DNA from: a bacterium
GTDB taxonomy: Bacteria; Chloroflexota; Dormibacteria; UBA8260; Bog-877
Length of the DNA: 14,678 bases
Assembly: GCA_021791455.1 (NCBI GenBank)
Contig: JAJYWM010000199.1
Location: 1 to 14,678, forward strand
Direction: 5' to 3'
How positions within the stretch are numbered: position 1 is the stretch's first letter; the number at the start of each line of letters is the position of its first letter. Of the stretch, positions 1 to 7,284 are shown piece after piece. A program made the translations under genes and the position numbers. The notes under the pieces were generated by a model. That model was not told the origin of the DNA, did no database searches, and saw only the letters and a list, made by a program, of their open reading frames with translations.

Positions 1-1
1 C

Positions 2-1780
2 GAGAGACTGGCCCTCGACCGATTCGGAGAGCCGCCGTTCCAACCTGCCCCGGCCCCGAATCCACCTCCAGCACCCATACCCCTCGAGCCCGGTGGGTCG
101 TCCGGCTTCATCCAGGGCATTCCCGCCGCGCCGGGTGAGGCGATGGGCCGGGTGGTCCATCTGATTCAGCCGACGCTTGAAATACCGGACCGGGCCGCCG
201 GGTCCCAGGAGGAGGAGAGCGGGGCCCTGAGGGCCGCCCTGGAGGCAACCAGGGAGGACCTGAGCCAGCTCCGAGAAGCCACCAGTCGGCGCGCCGGTGA
301 ATACCAGGCGGCGATCCTAGACGCTCAGATGCTTTTCCTGGAGGACCCCGAGCTGCTGGAGGGGGCGAAGGCGGAGATCGACCGGGGCTCGGGAGCGGCC
401 CGCGCGTGGTCCGAGAGCGTGGCCCTAGCCATGTCAAAGTGGGAAATGATCAAGGACGAGAACCTCAGAGCCCGGGCGCTGGATCTAGAAGGGGTCTCCC
501 GCCGAGTTTTGGCCCACATTCTCGGGGCGGGCACCGCAGCTCCGACCGGGGTCGGGATTCTGGTCGCCGAGGAGCTCACTCCCACCGACGCCGCTGGTCT
601 TGATCGGAAGACCGTCCTCGGGATCGCGGTCGCGGGCGGGGGTCCCACCTCCCACTCGGCAATCCTGGCCCGCGCCCTCGGGATACCGGCTGCGGTGGGA
701 CTGGGTGCCAGGGTGCTGGAGATAGCTGAGGGGACCGTGGTGATCCTGCAGGGTGACTCGGGCAGGCTCGTCCTCGACCCCAGCCCGGCGGACCTGGCTC
801 GAGCTTCGGCGAGTGGGGCAACGGCTCCTTCCAAGCCCGCGACCATAGCGGCCGCGGTCCGCACCGCAGATGGGGTCGCCATCGAAGTCGCTGCCAACAT
901 CGGATCGATCGCCGACGCCCGCGCGGCCGTCGCCGCAGGAGCGGATGGGGTGGGCCTTCTCAGGACGGAGTTCCTGTTCCAGGACGCTCCCGCCCTGCCA
1001 AGTTCGGAGGAGCAGCGCGAGGTGTACCGGGACATTTGCTCCATCCTCTTCCCCCGGCCGCTGACCATCAGGACCCTCGATGTGGGGGCGGACAAGCCGC
1101 TGCGCTACATCCACCGCCCCAGCGAGGAAAACCCGGCTCTGGGGGTGCGGGGCCTGCGCTTGGGACTGCAGAGTCCGGAGCTGCTTTACGGCCAGGTCCG
1201 CGCCATAGTCGCGGTCGCCACCACCCACCGGGTGCGCCTGATGTTCCCCATGGTCGCCACCGTGGCCGAGATCGTCGAGGCGCGCCGGGTCGTCTCTCGG
1301 GTGATCCAGGATCTCGCCACCCCGGACTGGCGCGGCTCCCTCGAGGTGGGGATCATGGTCGAGACGCCCGCGGCGGCACTGACCGCCAACAGGCTGGCTT
1401 CCGAGGTCGACTTCTTCTCGATCGGGACCAATGACCTCTCCCAGTACACCCTGGCTGCGGATCGCACCAACTCCGAGGTTGCCGCCATGGCCGACCCTCT
1501 GCATCCGGCGGTGCTCCGCCTCATAGGGGAGACAGCCGCAGCCGGACGGTCACAGGGCAAGTGGGTTGGAGTCTGTGGAGAGCTGGCGGGGGACGCCCTG
1601 GCGGTGCCCCTCCTGATCGGCCTGGGGGTAACCGAGCTATCCATGACTCCGGCTCTGATTCCCGCGGCCAAGGCCGCCGTCAGGCGGGTCGACTCGGACA
1701 CCGCGAGGCGGCTCGCCGACCAAGCCCTGGGCCTGGCGTCCGCTCTGGAGGTGCGCGATCTTCTGGCGGCAGGTCGATAG
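2..1780 (+). CDS. ptsI: PTS enzyme I (phosphoenolpyruvate-protein phosphotransferase), 5'-partial, probable fusion
   Basis: Enzyme I takes phosphate from PEP and passes it to HPr, starting the sugar phosphotransferase cascade in the cytoplasm. The reading frame is open from base 2 with no ATG, GTG or TTG before ATG 143. That ATG lies inside the conserved EI N-terminal motif (IQGIPAAPGEAMGRV, bases 110-154), so it cannot be the true start. Before the motif is a proline-rich linker (about bases 32-91) and, at the edge, RLALDRFGEP, which resembles the end of an HPr C-terminal helix. Next come the HPr-binding helical region, the swivelling phosphohistidine domain (GGGPTSHSAILAR, active His at 653-655) and the PEP-binding barrel. 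The barrel shows GLLRTEFLF, TLDVGADKPLRY, ENPALGVRGLRLGL, VETPAAAL, FSIGTNDLSQYTLAADRTN and the catalytic Cys in VGVCGELAGD (1574-1576). The EI part is about 555 residues, full family length. The PTS family call is firm; the fusion is inferred, and a DhaM-like EIIA-HPr-EI layout is one option. No sugar-specific EII gene is visible here. Confidence 0.93.
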   Translation, partial: ERLALDRFGEPPFQPAPAPNPPPAPIPLEPGGSSGFIQGIPAAPGEAMGRVVHLIQPTLEIPDRAAGSQEEESGALRAALEATREDLSQLREATSRRAGEYQAAILDAQMLFLEDPELLEGAKAEIDRGSGAARAWSESVALAMSKWEMIKDENLRARALDLEGVSRRVLAHILGAGTAAPTGVGILVAEELTPTDAAGLDRKTVLGIAVAGGGPTSHSAILARALGIPAAVGLGARVLEIAEGTVVILQGDSGRLVLDPSPADLARASASGATAPSKPATIAAAVRTADGVAIEVAANIGSIADARAAVAAGADGVGLLRTEFLFQDAPALPSSEEQREVYRDICSILFPRPLTIRTLDVGADKPLRYIHRPSEENPALGVRGLRLGLQSPELLYGQVRAIVAVATTHRVRLMFPMVATVAEIVEARRVVSRVIQDLATPDWRGSLEVGIMVETPAAALTANRLASEVDFFSIGTNDLSQYTLAADRTNSEVAAMADPLHPAVLRLIGETAAAGRSQGKWVGVCGELAGDALAVPLLIGLGVTELSMTPALIPAAKAAVRRVDSDTARRLADQALGLASALEVRDLLAAGR

Positions 1781-1808
1781 GGTGGCGGCCGCCAGGCCCC
1801 GTGACTGC

Positions 1809-1814
1809 TAGGAT
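1809..1814 (+). promoter_or_regulatory. Possible -10 element upstream of pgsA
   Basis: TAGGAT stands in the 179-base gap between ptsI and the pgsA-like gene and resembles a -10 box. No convincing -35 box lies at 16-18 bases upstream. The gap also holds a 12-base palindrome (TGGCGGCCGCCA, 1783-1794) just after the ptsI stop. The promoter call is weak. Confidence 0.2.
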
Positions 1815-1959
1815 CGGGTGGTGGCGCCGGTGCGTTGCCGGACGGCGGGCCGAGCGTGTGATCGGCTCATTGATGAGGAAGGAAGGTCAGTGGGTCCTCG
1901 CTTCGAGTCATGACCCAGGACTTGTCGCCCGCCGCTGAGCGGGAAGGCCCCTCGTCTCG

Positions 1960-2604
1960 ATGTCTGTGCCAATGAGAGTACCGAACGTCGACTCCGCGAC
2001 ATCTCAGGTGGCAGGAGCGCTCGCCTCGGAGCGGCGGGGGCGGGGGTGGCAGACGGGGCTGGTGACCGGTGCCACGGGCCTGCGGCTGGTCCTGGCCCCG
2101 GTTGTGATGGCCCTGGTTCTGGCTCACCTCGATCTTCCGGCCGCGCTGCTCTTCCTGATAGCTGCTCTCACCGACTATCTGGACGGGTATCTGGCCCGCC
2201 ACTGGCGGGTCAGCACTGCGACCGGGAGCTTTCTCGACACGACAGCCGACAAGGTGCTGGTGACGGCGGCCCTGATCGGACTGGTCGCGATCTCTCGCAC
2301 CAGCTCCTGGGCGGCCCTGGTGATCATCGGCCGCGAGATGGTGATCATGGGCCTTCGCGGGTCCGCAGCGATGCAGGGAGTTCTGATCACGGCCTCCCAG
2401 CTGGGCCGGGTCAAGGCGGCCATCCAGTTCCTGGCGATACTCGTATCGGTTCTCAATTTGGACTCCGGTCTGGGACCGCTGGGGCTGGACCAGTGGGTCA
2501 TGGCGCTGGCTGTCCTCATAACCTTCGGCTCGGGGGTCGACTACCTCATTCGGTTTGCCCAGGTTGCGGTCCGTCAGCGGCCGCCGGAGGATCAGCGTCG
2601 GTGA
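1960..2604 (+). CDS. pgsA: CDP-alcohol phosphatidyltransferase, probable phosphatidylglycerophosphate synthase
   Basis: Membrane enzyme of 214 residues that transfers a phosphatidyl group from CDP-diacylglycerol to an alcohol, most likely glycerol 3-phosphate, the committed step to phosphatidylglycerol. The family signature is complete: D72-x2-D75-G76-x2-A79-R80-x8-G89-x3-D93-x3-D97. These acidic residues bind the metal ions. Hydrophobic segments lie around residues 42-70, 98-112, 118-132, 148-164 and 172-192, as expected for this six-helix family. An in-frame stop at 1936-1938 limits the start. ATG 1960 has a GGGAAGG at 1941-1947 at long spacing; ATG 1972 is an alternative. The stop overlaps the start of the epimerase. 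The substrate alcohol cannot be proved by reading, and another CDP-alcohol transferase such as a cardiolipin or phosphatidylinositol-phosphate synthase is possible, but the neighbouring acyltransferase fits phospholipid synthesis. Confidence 0.88.
   Translation: MSVPMRVPNVDSATSQVAGALASERRGRGWQTGLVTGATGLRLVLAPVVMALVLAHLDLPAALLFLIAALTDYLDGYLARHWRVSTATGSFLDTTADKVLVTAALIGLVAISRTSSWAALVIIGREMVIMGLRGSAAMQGVLITASQLGRVKAAIQFLAILVSVLNLDSGLGPLGLDQWVMALAVLITFGSGVDYLIRFAQVAVRQRPPEDQRR
2586..2590 (+). promoter_or_regulatory. Ribosome binding site deciding the epimerase start
   Basis: GGAGG lies inside the end of pgsA, ten bases before GTG 2601. It supports that GTG as the start although the same frame stays open much further upstream. 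Confidence 0.55.
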
Positions 2605-3614
2605 GCTCGGGGCCCCCGGTCCTGGTGCTCGGGGCAAGTGGCTTCATCGGATCCGCGCTGACCCGAGCGCTGGTGGGCAGCGGCCGTCGGGTCAGGGCGG
2701 GCGTCAGGTCCCGCCCTGCCGGCGAGCAACTCCGCCGCAGCGGGGCCGAGCCGGTCGCGGTCGACCTGCTGGACCCAGCCAGTCTTCGCCAGGCGGCCAG
2801 TGGATGCTCTGTCATATTCCACGCCGCCGGCCTGAACGCAATGTGTCCCAGGGACCCTGGACCCCTGTACCAGGTGAATGTTCAGGGCACTCGCAACGTG
2901 GTCGCGGCGGCGGCGGCCGCCGGGGTCTCGAGGCTCGTCTACACTTCCTCGGCGGCCACAATCGGAGAGGCCCACGGCACCGTAGCGACCGCGGACAGCC
3001 CCCACCGCGGCTGGTTTTTGTCCAACTACGAACGATCCAAGTTCCTGGCCGAGCGGCAAGCCCAGGTGCTGGCGGGGGAACTGGGAGTCGAGCTGGTGTG
3101 CGTGAACCCATCCTCGGTGCAGGGGGAGGGGCGCACCGGAGGGACCGCCAGGTGGCTCATCCGCTACGCGGATGGGCGACTCCGCTGGATGGTCGACACC
3201 AGGGTGAGTCTCGTCGGGGTGGCCGACTGCACCACGGCCCACCTGCTGGCCGCGACGGTGGGCGTGCCCGGGCGGCGCTACCTGGTGAGCGGCTTCACCA
3301 TGGAGATAGGAGAGCTGATGGAGGCTGTGGCGGAGGTGACGGGTCATCGCTATCCGGTGCGGCTGGTTCCCGCCTTCGTGGCGCTCGGCGCGGGCGGGCT
3401 GGCGGGCACTCTCTACCGACCTTTCTCTCGCCGGCCTCCCATCTGCTCGGAGATGGTGCGCACACTCCTGCACGGGCATGCCTACGATGGATCCAGGGCG
3501 GCCCAGGAGCTTGGCTTCGAATACCAGCCGGTTGCGGATTTCATCCGATCCACCCTCGCCTGGTATTCGCAGCAGGGGCTGATCCGCCAGCGCATCGGGA
3601 TGGGGGCCGGCTGA
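2601..3614 (+). CDS. NAD(P)-dependent epimerase/dehydratase (extended SDR, HpnA/DFR-like)
   Basis: A 337-residue extended short-chain dehydrogenase. The N-terminal Rossmann motif is VLVLGASGFIGS (G11, G14, G17). A conserved FHAAG follows, then YQVNVQGTRNVV, the catalytic serine region YTSSAAT (Ser116/117) and the catalytic Y143-x3-K147 in NYERSKFLAE. A VNPSSVQGEG segment and the C-terminal substrate-binding part complete the fold. The general layout resembles hopanoid-associated HpnA and dihydroflavonol-4-reductase-like enzymes, which act on nucleotide sugars or on ketone groups. The start is GTG 2601, overlapping the pgsA stop (GTGA, 4 nt), which implies translational coupling. The frame is open upstream, but that stretch is a shadow of pgsA. 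No hopanoid or glycosylation gene is visible nearby, so the substrate is unknown. The coupling to pgsA and the nearby acyltransferase hint at a role in modifying a lipid or its head group; that is inference. Confidence 0.85.
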   Translation: MSSGPPVLVLGASGFIGSALTRALVGSGRRVRAGVRSRPAGEQLRRSGAEPVAVDLLDPASLRQAASGCSVIFHAAGLNAMCPRDPGPLYQVNVQGTRNVVAAAAAAGVSRLVYTSSAATIGEAHGTVATADSPHRGWFLSNYERSKFLAERQAQVLAGELGVELVCVNPSSVQGEGRTGGTARWLIRYADGRLRWMVDTRVSLVGVADCTTAHLLAATVGVPGRRYLVSGFTMEIGELMEAVAEVTGHRYPVRLVPAFVALGAGGLAGTLYRPFSRRPPICSEMVRTLLHGHAYDGSRAAQELGFEYQPVADFIRSTLAWYSQQGLIRQRIGMGAG

Positions 3615-3627
3615 TTCCCACAGCCGG
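3607..3627 (+). terminator. Hairpin at the end of the epimerase gene
   Basis: CCGGCTG and CAGCCGG form a perfect 7-bp stem with a 7-base loop. The left arm contains the TGA stop. No T-run follows, so it is only a candidate terminator or a transcript-end structure, sitting just before a promoter-like TATACT. Confidence 0.4.
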
Positions 3628-3640
3628 AAGTTCCCAGACC

Positions 3641-3646
3641 TATACT
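3641..3646 (+). promoter_or_regulatory. Possible -10 element for the acyltransferase
   Basis: TATACT is an AT-rich island in very GC-rich DNA, 64 bases before ATG 3705, just after the hairpin that ends the epimerase gene. No good -35 box is seen at the usual spacing. Confidence 0.4.
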
Positions 3647-3704
3647 CGGCAGGAAGGCTTGGCCCTGTGACTTGGCTGAGAGGCCCCTCCATACGAAGGT
3701 GCGG

Positions 3705-4490
3705 ATGGTAGATGAACCGGAGGGCCGGAGGCCCAGTCCCTGGCGCAAGGCATATCGCCGGGATCGCGACCTGCCCTGGGCGCGAAGCCCCGCGGCGCGT
3801 GCCCTGCGCTCCACCTTGCTGAACTTCGTCATCGGGCCGGTCCTGCGCTACTACGGCAACCCCAAGGTGGTCGGCTTGGAAAACCTGCGGGGCCTCAAGC
3901 CACCATTCCTGCTGGCCGCCAACCATTCCAGTCACCTGGACACCCCCGCGATCCTGCTGGCCCTTCCTCCCAGGCTGAGGCGGAGGACGCTGGTGGCAGC
4001 GGCCGCCGACTACTTCTTTGACGAAGCGTGGAAGGGTGCCCTGGTGGCCCTCACGGTGGGGGCCATCGCCGTGGAGAGGGAGCGCCCTCCCCGGCAGTCC
4101 GTCAAGCTGGTCCGGCGGCTTTTGGCCGAGGGGTGGAACCTCGTGGTCTTCCCGGAGGGGGGCCGCAGCGCCGATGGCAGGCTCCACAAGGGCAAGCGAG
4201 GAATCGCCCATCTGGCGGCGGCGGCCGGGGTCCCGGTGGTTCCGGTGGGGGTGGTGGGCACCTTCGCGGCCCTCCCGGCCGGCTACCACTGGCCCAGGAA
4301 GGCGCAGGTGGTGGTGCATTTCGGGGCTCCTCTGTTCACCGACGGGCGCCCCAAGCCGGGCCCGGGGCCCGGAGGGCTTCGCAACGCCACCGAGGGGATC
4401 ATGGCCTCGATCCAGGCGCTGACGGGGCAGGAGCTGGCCTCCGACGGGACGGCTCGCACCGAGCCCAGCGAGCGGGTGACAGGCGGCTGA
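3705..4490 (+). CDS. 1-acyl-sn-glycerol-3-phosphate acyltransferase family protein (PlsC-like)
   Basis: LPLAT/PlsC family membrane-associated enzyme of 261 residues. It probably adds an acyl chain to lysophosphatidic acid, giving the phosphatidic acid that feeds CDP-diacylglycerol and hence the upstream pgsA-like enzyme. Motif I is NHSSHLD (H74-x4-D79, the catalytic dyad). Motif III is FPEGGRS (149-155), with Gly where many members have Thr. Motif IV is seen as VPVVPVGVVG. The N-terminus is basic and only weakly hydrophobic, so attachment to the membrane is probably peripheral. ATG 3705 is chosen because GAAGG (3695-3699) lies five bases before it. A TTG at 3672 would add 11 residues and cannot be excluded. 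It could act on another lyso-lipid, since the family is broad. The C-terminal 40 or so residues are Gly/Pro- and charge-rich and probably disordered. Confidence 0.86.
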   Translation: MVDEPEGRRPSPWRKAYRRDRDLPWARSPAARALRSTLLNFVIGPVLRYYGNPKVVGLENLRGLKPPFLLAANHSSHLDTPAILLALPPRLRRRTLVAAAADYFFDEAWKGALVALTVGAIAVERERPPRQSVKLVRRLLAEGWNLVVFPEGGRSADGRLHKGKRGIAHLAAAAGVPVVPVGVVGTFAALPAGYHWPRKAQVVVHFGAPLFTDGRPKPGPGPGGLRNATEGIMASIQALTGQELASDGTARTEPSERVTGG

Positions 4491-4531
4491 ACGCCAGCCC
4501 TTGATTGCTTTGGCCTGGGCTTCACGAGTTC

Positions 4532-4539
4532 AGAAGGAG
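4532..4539 (+). promoter_or_regulatory. Ribosome binding site deciding the purE start
   Basis: AGAAGGAG is the clearest Shine-Dalgarno sequence in the window, seven bases before GTG 4547. It rules against the upstream in-frame TTG 4505, which would add a non-conserved N-terminus. Confidence 0.7.
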
Positions 4540-4546
4540 TAGCCGG

Positions 4547-5068
4547 GTGGAAATTGGAGCGGGCGCAGCGGCCGTTGGGGTGGTCATGGGCTCAAGTTCG
4601 GATTGGGAGACGATGGCAGCCTGCGCCGAGCGATTGCAGGACCTGGGCGTCGTTTATGAGACCAGGGTGGTTTCGGCTCACCGCACCCCCGACCTGCTCT
4701 TCCAGTGGGCCGAGAGCGCCGAGGCCCGCGGTCTGCGGGTGATCATCGCGGGGGCCGGTGGAGCGGCCCATCTGCCCGGGATGATGGCGGCCAAGACTCA
4801 TCTGCCGGTGCTGGGCGTGCCCATCGAGTCGCATTCCCTGCGCGGCTTGGACTCGCTGCTGTCGATCGTGCAGATGCCCGCCGGGATTCCGGTGGCCACC
4901 CTGGCCATCGGCAGGGCGGGAGCGGTCAACGCCGCCCTGTTGGCAGCCTCCATTCTGAGCCTCACCGACCGCGGGCTCCGAGGACGGCTGCTGGCCTGGC
5001 GGAAGGCCCAGACGGAGAGCGTGATGACCCTCCCGCCTCCCGGCCCTCTCAAAACAGGGGGTAGCTGA
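4547..5068 (+). CDS. purE: N5-carboxyaminoimidazole ribonucleotide mutase, class I PurE
   Basis: PurE moves the carboxyl group of N5-CAIR to make CAIR in de novo purine synthesis. The 173-residue protein has the class I hallmarks: VVMGSSSDW at the phosphate-binding N-terminus, the catalytic histidine in VSAHRTP (His45), the glycine-rich [12 protein letters not shown], and GVPIES. Family length is about 160-170 residues, so it is full length with a short C-terminal tail. The GTG start has a strong Shine-Dalgarno sequence. purK starts three bases after its stop, and class I PurE works on the product of PurK, so the pair is functionally consistent. It heads a tight + strand run purE-purK-holB-ricT, probably one transcript; no clear promoter box was found in the short gap after the acyltransferase. 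Confidence 0.96.
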   Translation: MEIGAGAAAVGVVMGSSSDWETMAACAERLQDLGVVYETRVVSAHRTPDLLFQWAESAEARGLRVIIAGAGGAAHLPGMMAAKTHLPVLGVPIESHSLRGLDSLLSIVQMPAGIPVATLAIGRAGAVNAALLAASILSLTDRGLRGRLLAWRKAQTESVMTLPPPGPLKTGGS

Positions 5069-5071
5069 ACG

Positions 5072-6208
5072 GTGGGGTCAAGGATCGGCTGCCTGGGGGG
5101 CGGTCAACTGGGCCGGATGATGGCCCTTGAGGGATATCCCCTGGGGCTCAGCTTCACCTTCTTGGACCCGGCGCCCGACTCTTGCGCCGGTCAGGTGGGC
5201 GGCCGCCTCATAGGCCCGTACACCGATCCCGCGATGTTGGCCGAGCTCGGGGCCCGCTCTGACCTCGTGACCTTCGAGTTCGAGTCGGTCCCGCAGGAAG
5301 CCGCCGCGCGCTTGGCCTCGAGCACCGAGGTCTTTCCCGGCCCGCGGGCCCTCGCGGTGGCCCAGGATCGCCTCCTCGAGAAGCGGATCTTCGCCGACCT
5401 CGGGATTCCGACCGCGGAACATGCCCGTGTCGACGGACCGGAGGACTTCGACGCCGCCTGGGCCAAGGTCGGCCACCCGGCGCGTCTCAAGTCGAGGCGA
5501 CTCGGGTACGACGGCCACGGCCAATCTCAGGTGGCGAGCAGGCAGGACATGGAGCGCGCATTCTCGGCTGTCGGCGGGGTGCCGAGCATCCTGGAGCGCG
5601 AGGTCGCGTTCGAGCGTGAACTCTCGATCATCTCGGTCAGGTCAAGGACGGGGGCCGTCGCCTTCTATCCCCTGACGGAGAATCATCATGAGGATTCCGT
5701 TCTGCGCCTCTCTCTGGCACCGGCTCCGGGGCTCACCTCCAGGCTGCAGGCCGAGGCGGAGCAGCTGTCCTTGGCGGTGATGGACGAGCTGGAATACTGC
5801 GGGGTGCTGGCGGTCGAGCTGTTCCAGGTGGGAGATCGTCTCGTGGCCAATGAGATGGCTCCCAGGGTCCACAACTCGGGTCACTGGACGCTGGACGGCG
5901 AGGTGGTCTCACAGTTCCAAAACCATCTTCGGGCAGGGTTGGGGTGGCCCCTCGGTGCCACCGGCACCGTGAGGCCACATGCGATGGTGAACGTGCTCTC
6001 GGCAGCACCCGAACGGGAGCGGCTCCTAGGGGTGCCCCTGGCCAGGGTACACCTGTACGGCAAGCAGCCCAGGGCGCTGCGCAAGCTGGGACACGTCAAC
6101 CTCAGCGGGGGAAGCCCCGCCGAGGTGAGCGCGGCGGTGCTTGAGACCGGAGCCATCCTGCAGGCTTCGTTACCCGAGCCACGGCACTCGGGATCGTACT
6201 GGCCGTAG
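5072..6208 (+). CDS. purK: N5-carboxyaminoimidazole ribonucleotide synthase, PurK
   Basis: ATP-grasp enzyme that carboxylates AIR with bicarbonate to give N5-CAIR, the substrate of PurE. The 378-residue protein shows the N-terminal CLGGGQLGRM (7-16), FEFESVP (68-74), the adenine/ATP-loop region RLKSRRLGYDGHGQ (138-151), the acidic VAFERELSII, and PLTENHHEDSVLR. The catalytic C-terminal part of the grasp follows: VELFQVGDRLVANEMAPRVH (248-267) with HNSGHWT. Lys140 and Glu261 sit where the family binds ATP and metal. The start is GTG 5072, three bases after the purE stop, with only a weak G-rich ribosome site, so coupling to purE is likely. Its TAG stop shares one base with the GTG of holB. Confidence 0.96.
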   Translation: MGSRIGCLGGGQLGRMMALEGYPLGLSFTFLDPAPDSCAGQVGGRLIGPYTDPAMLAELGARSDLVTFEFESVPQEAAARLASSTEVFPGPRALAVAQDRLLEKRIFADLGIPTAEHARVDGPEDFDAAWAKVGHPARLKSRRLGYDGHGQSQVASRQDMERAFSAVGGVPSILEREVAFERELSIISVRSRTGAVAFYPLTENHHEDSVLRLSLAPAPGLTSRLQAEAEQLSLAVMDELEYCGVLAVELFQVGDRLVANEMAPRVHNSGHWTLDGEVVSQFQNHLRAGLGWPLGATGTVRPHAMVNVLSAAPERERLLGVPLARVHLYGKQPRALRKLGHVNLSGGSPAEVSAAVLETGAILQASLPEPRHSGSYWP

Positions 6209-7275
6209 TGATCGACGAGGTCGAGCTGTCCCTGGGGTCTGTGGTCGGGCACTCAGAGCAAATCATGCACCTGCGGCGGGAGGTCGCCGCGGGTTCGGTA
6301 TCCCACGCCTACTGGATCTCGGGCCCCGCCCGGATAGGCAAGACGACGGTGGCGCTCGCGCTGGCCTGGGAACTGCTCGCGGCCGGCGGCTGGCCCAATG
6401 GGTTGCTGGACCACCCCGACCTGTGGTTCGACGACGCCTCTGGCAACTTGAAGATCGAGCGCATAACGGACCGGGACGGCGACCCGGGCGAGGGTCCTAC
6501 CCTGCAGCACTTCCTGAGTCTGACCTCGTATGCCGGGGGGCCCAAGGTGGCGGTCATCGCGAACGCCGAGCGCCTGACCCTGGAGGCGGCCAACAGCCTG
6601 CTGCGCATTCTGGAGGAGCCACCTCCGGGATCGGTCATCTGCCTAACCACATCCCGCCCGCAGTCGGAGCGGCTCCCGAGCACGCTGCGCAGCCGGTGCA
6701 CCCAGATCCTCCTGGGTCCCGTGGATCAGCCCACCATCGCCGCTTGGCTGGTGGGCCGGTCGGGCTGTTCGACCAGCGCCGCGGAGGTGGCCGCGTCCCT
6801 CTCGCAGGGCGCGCCGGGGCTGGCTCTGGAGCTGATCGCGGACCCGGAGCTTGAAGAGCGCAACCGCGCCGCCGTCGCAGCCCTGGTGGGCTGCTCTGAG
6901 CGAGGACCGGGCGGCCTCCTCCAGGTGAGCCAGGAAGTGGCTGAGCGCGGGCGCAGCCGAGATCAGGTCATCCTCACGGTCCGCAACTGGGTGGTCTTCC
7001 TGAGGGAGTGCTGCCGGCTGGCGGCAGGAGTCGGTGCCAGGCCGGGACTCCCCATCTGGAGTGACCAGAGCCGGGCGCTGGCGGCCGAGCTCGGGCTCGC
7101 GGAGTGCCTGAGGCGCTACGATCTTGCTCTGGACTCGCTGTCCAGGTTGGACGAGGGTGCCAACCCGAGGCTGGTCCTGGACAGGTTTCTGCTGCTCGCC
7201 TTCTTGGGGCCCCAGGCCCCGAGGCGTCTCGCGGGCGGCGGAGAACCACGGGCCGACCGTTCGGATATGCGCTGA
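6208..7275 (+). CDS. holB: DNA polymerase III delta' subunit (clamp loader)
   Basis: AAA+ subunit of the replicative clamp loader that places the sliding clamp on DNA. In 355 residues one sees VVGHSEQIMHLRREV near the start, SHAYWISGP, an intact Walker A (G39-PARI-GKT46), and AERLTLEAANSLLRILEEPP, the classic DnaX/HolB segment. The arginine-finger motif S162-R163-C164 is in TLRSRC. Walker B is degenerate (VAVIANAER instead of a DEAD-like box), common in delta'. The four-cysteine zinc module that usually sits between Walker A and HPDL is missing: the stretch LAAGGWPNGLLDHPDL has no cysteine. The C-terminal third is the helical collar domain. The start GTG 6208 overlaps the purK stop by one base (TAGTG). 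ricT follows after nine bases, an order also found in Bacillus. A DnaX identity is unlikely because the zinc module and the long C-terminal region are absent. Confidence 0.9.
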   Translation: MIDEVELSLGSVVGHSEQIMHLRREVAAGSVSHAYWISGPARIGKTTVALALAWELLAAGGWPNGLLDHPDLWFDDASGNLKIERITDRDGDPGEGPTLQHFLSLTSYAGGPKVAVIANAERLTLEAANSLLRILEEPPPGSVICLTTSRPQSERLPSTLRSRCTQILLGPVDQPTIAAWLVGRSGCSTSAAEVAASLSQGAPGLALELIADPELEERNRAAVAALVGCSERGPGGLLQVSQEVAERGRSRDQVILTVRNWVVFLRECCRLAAGVGARPGLPIWSDQSRALAAELGLAECLRRYDLALDSLSRLDEGANPRLVLDRFLLLAFLGPQAPRRLAGGGEPRADRSDMR

Positions 7276-7284
7276 GGTGCAGTT

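Noticed and set aside
143..145. ATG 143 as the start of enzyme I
   Set aside because: It would remove part of the conserved EI N-terminal motif, and the frame is open and coherent upstream to the window edge.
325..1095. Long minus-strand open frame opposite ptsI
   Set aside because: It is antisense to a clearly conserved gene, its product is low-complexity Ala/Ser/Arg-rich, and such frames are common in GC-rich DNA.
1873..1938. A 21-codon open frame just before pgsA, in the same frame, as a possible leader peptide
   Set aside because: No ribosome site, no known regulatory codon run, and no paired hairpins that would suggest attenuation.
2046..2600. N-terminal extension of the epimerase frame through pgsA
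   Set aside because: The extension overlaps pgsA almost entirely and is Gly/Pro/Arg-rich; the Rossmann motif starts just after GTG 2601, which has its own ribosome site.
2592..4319. A 575-codon minus-strand open frame across the epimerase and acyltransferase
   Set aside because: It spans two conserved + strand genes and their intergenic gap, has a His/Pro/Gly/Arg-rich product and no family motif; a GC-driven shadow.
4505..4546. TTG 4505 as the start of purE
   Set aside because: The strong AGAAGGAG lies inside this stretch and points to GTG 4547; the added residues match nothing in PurE.
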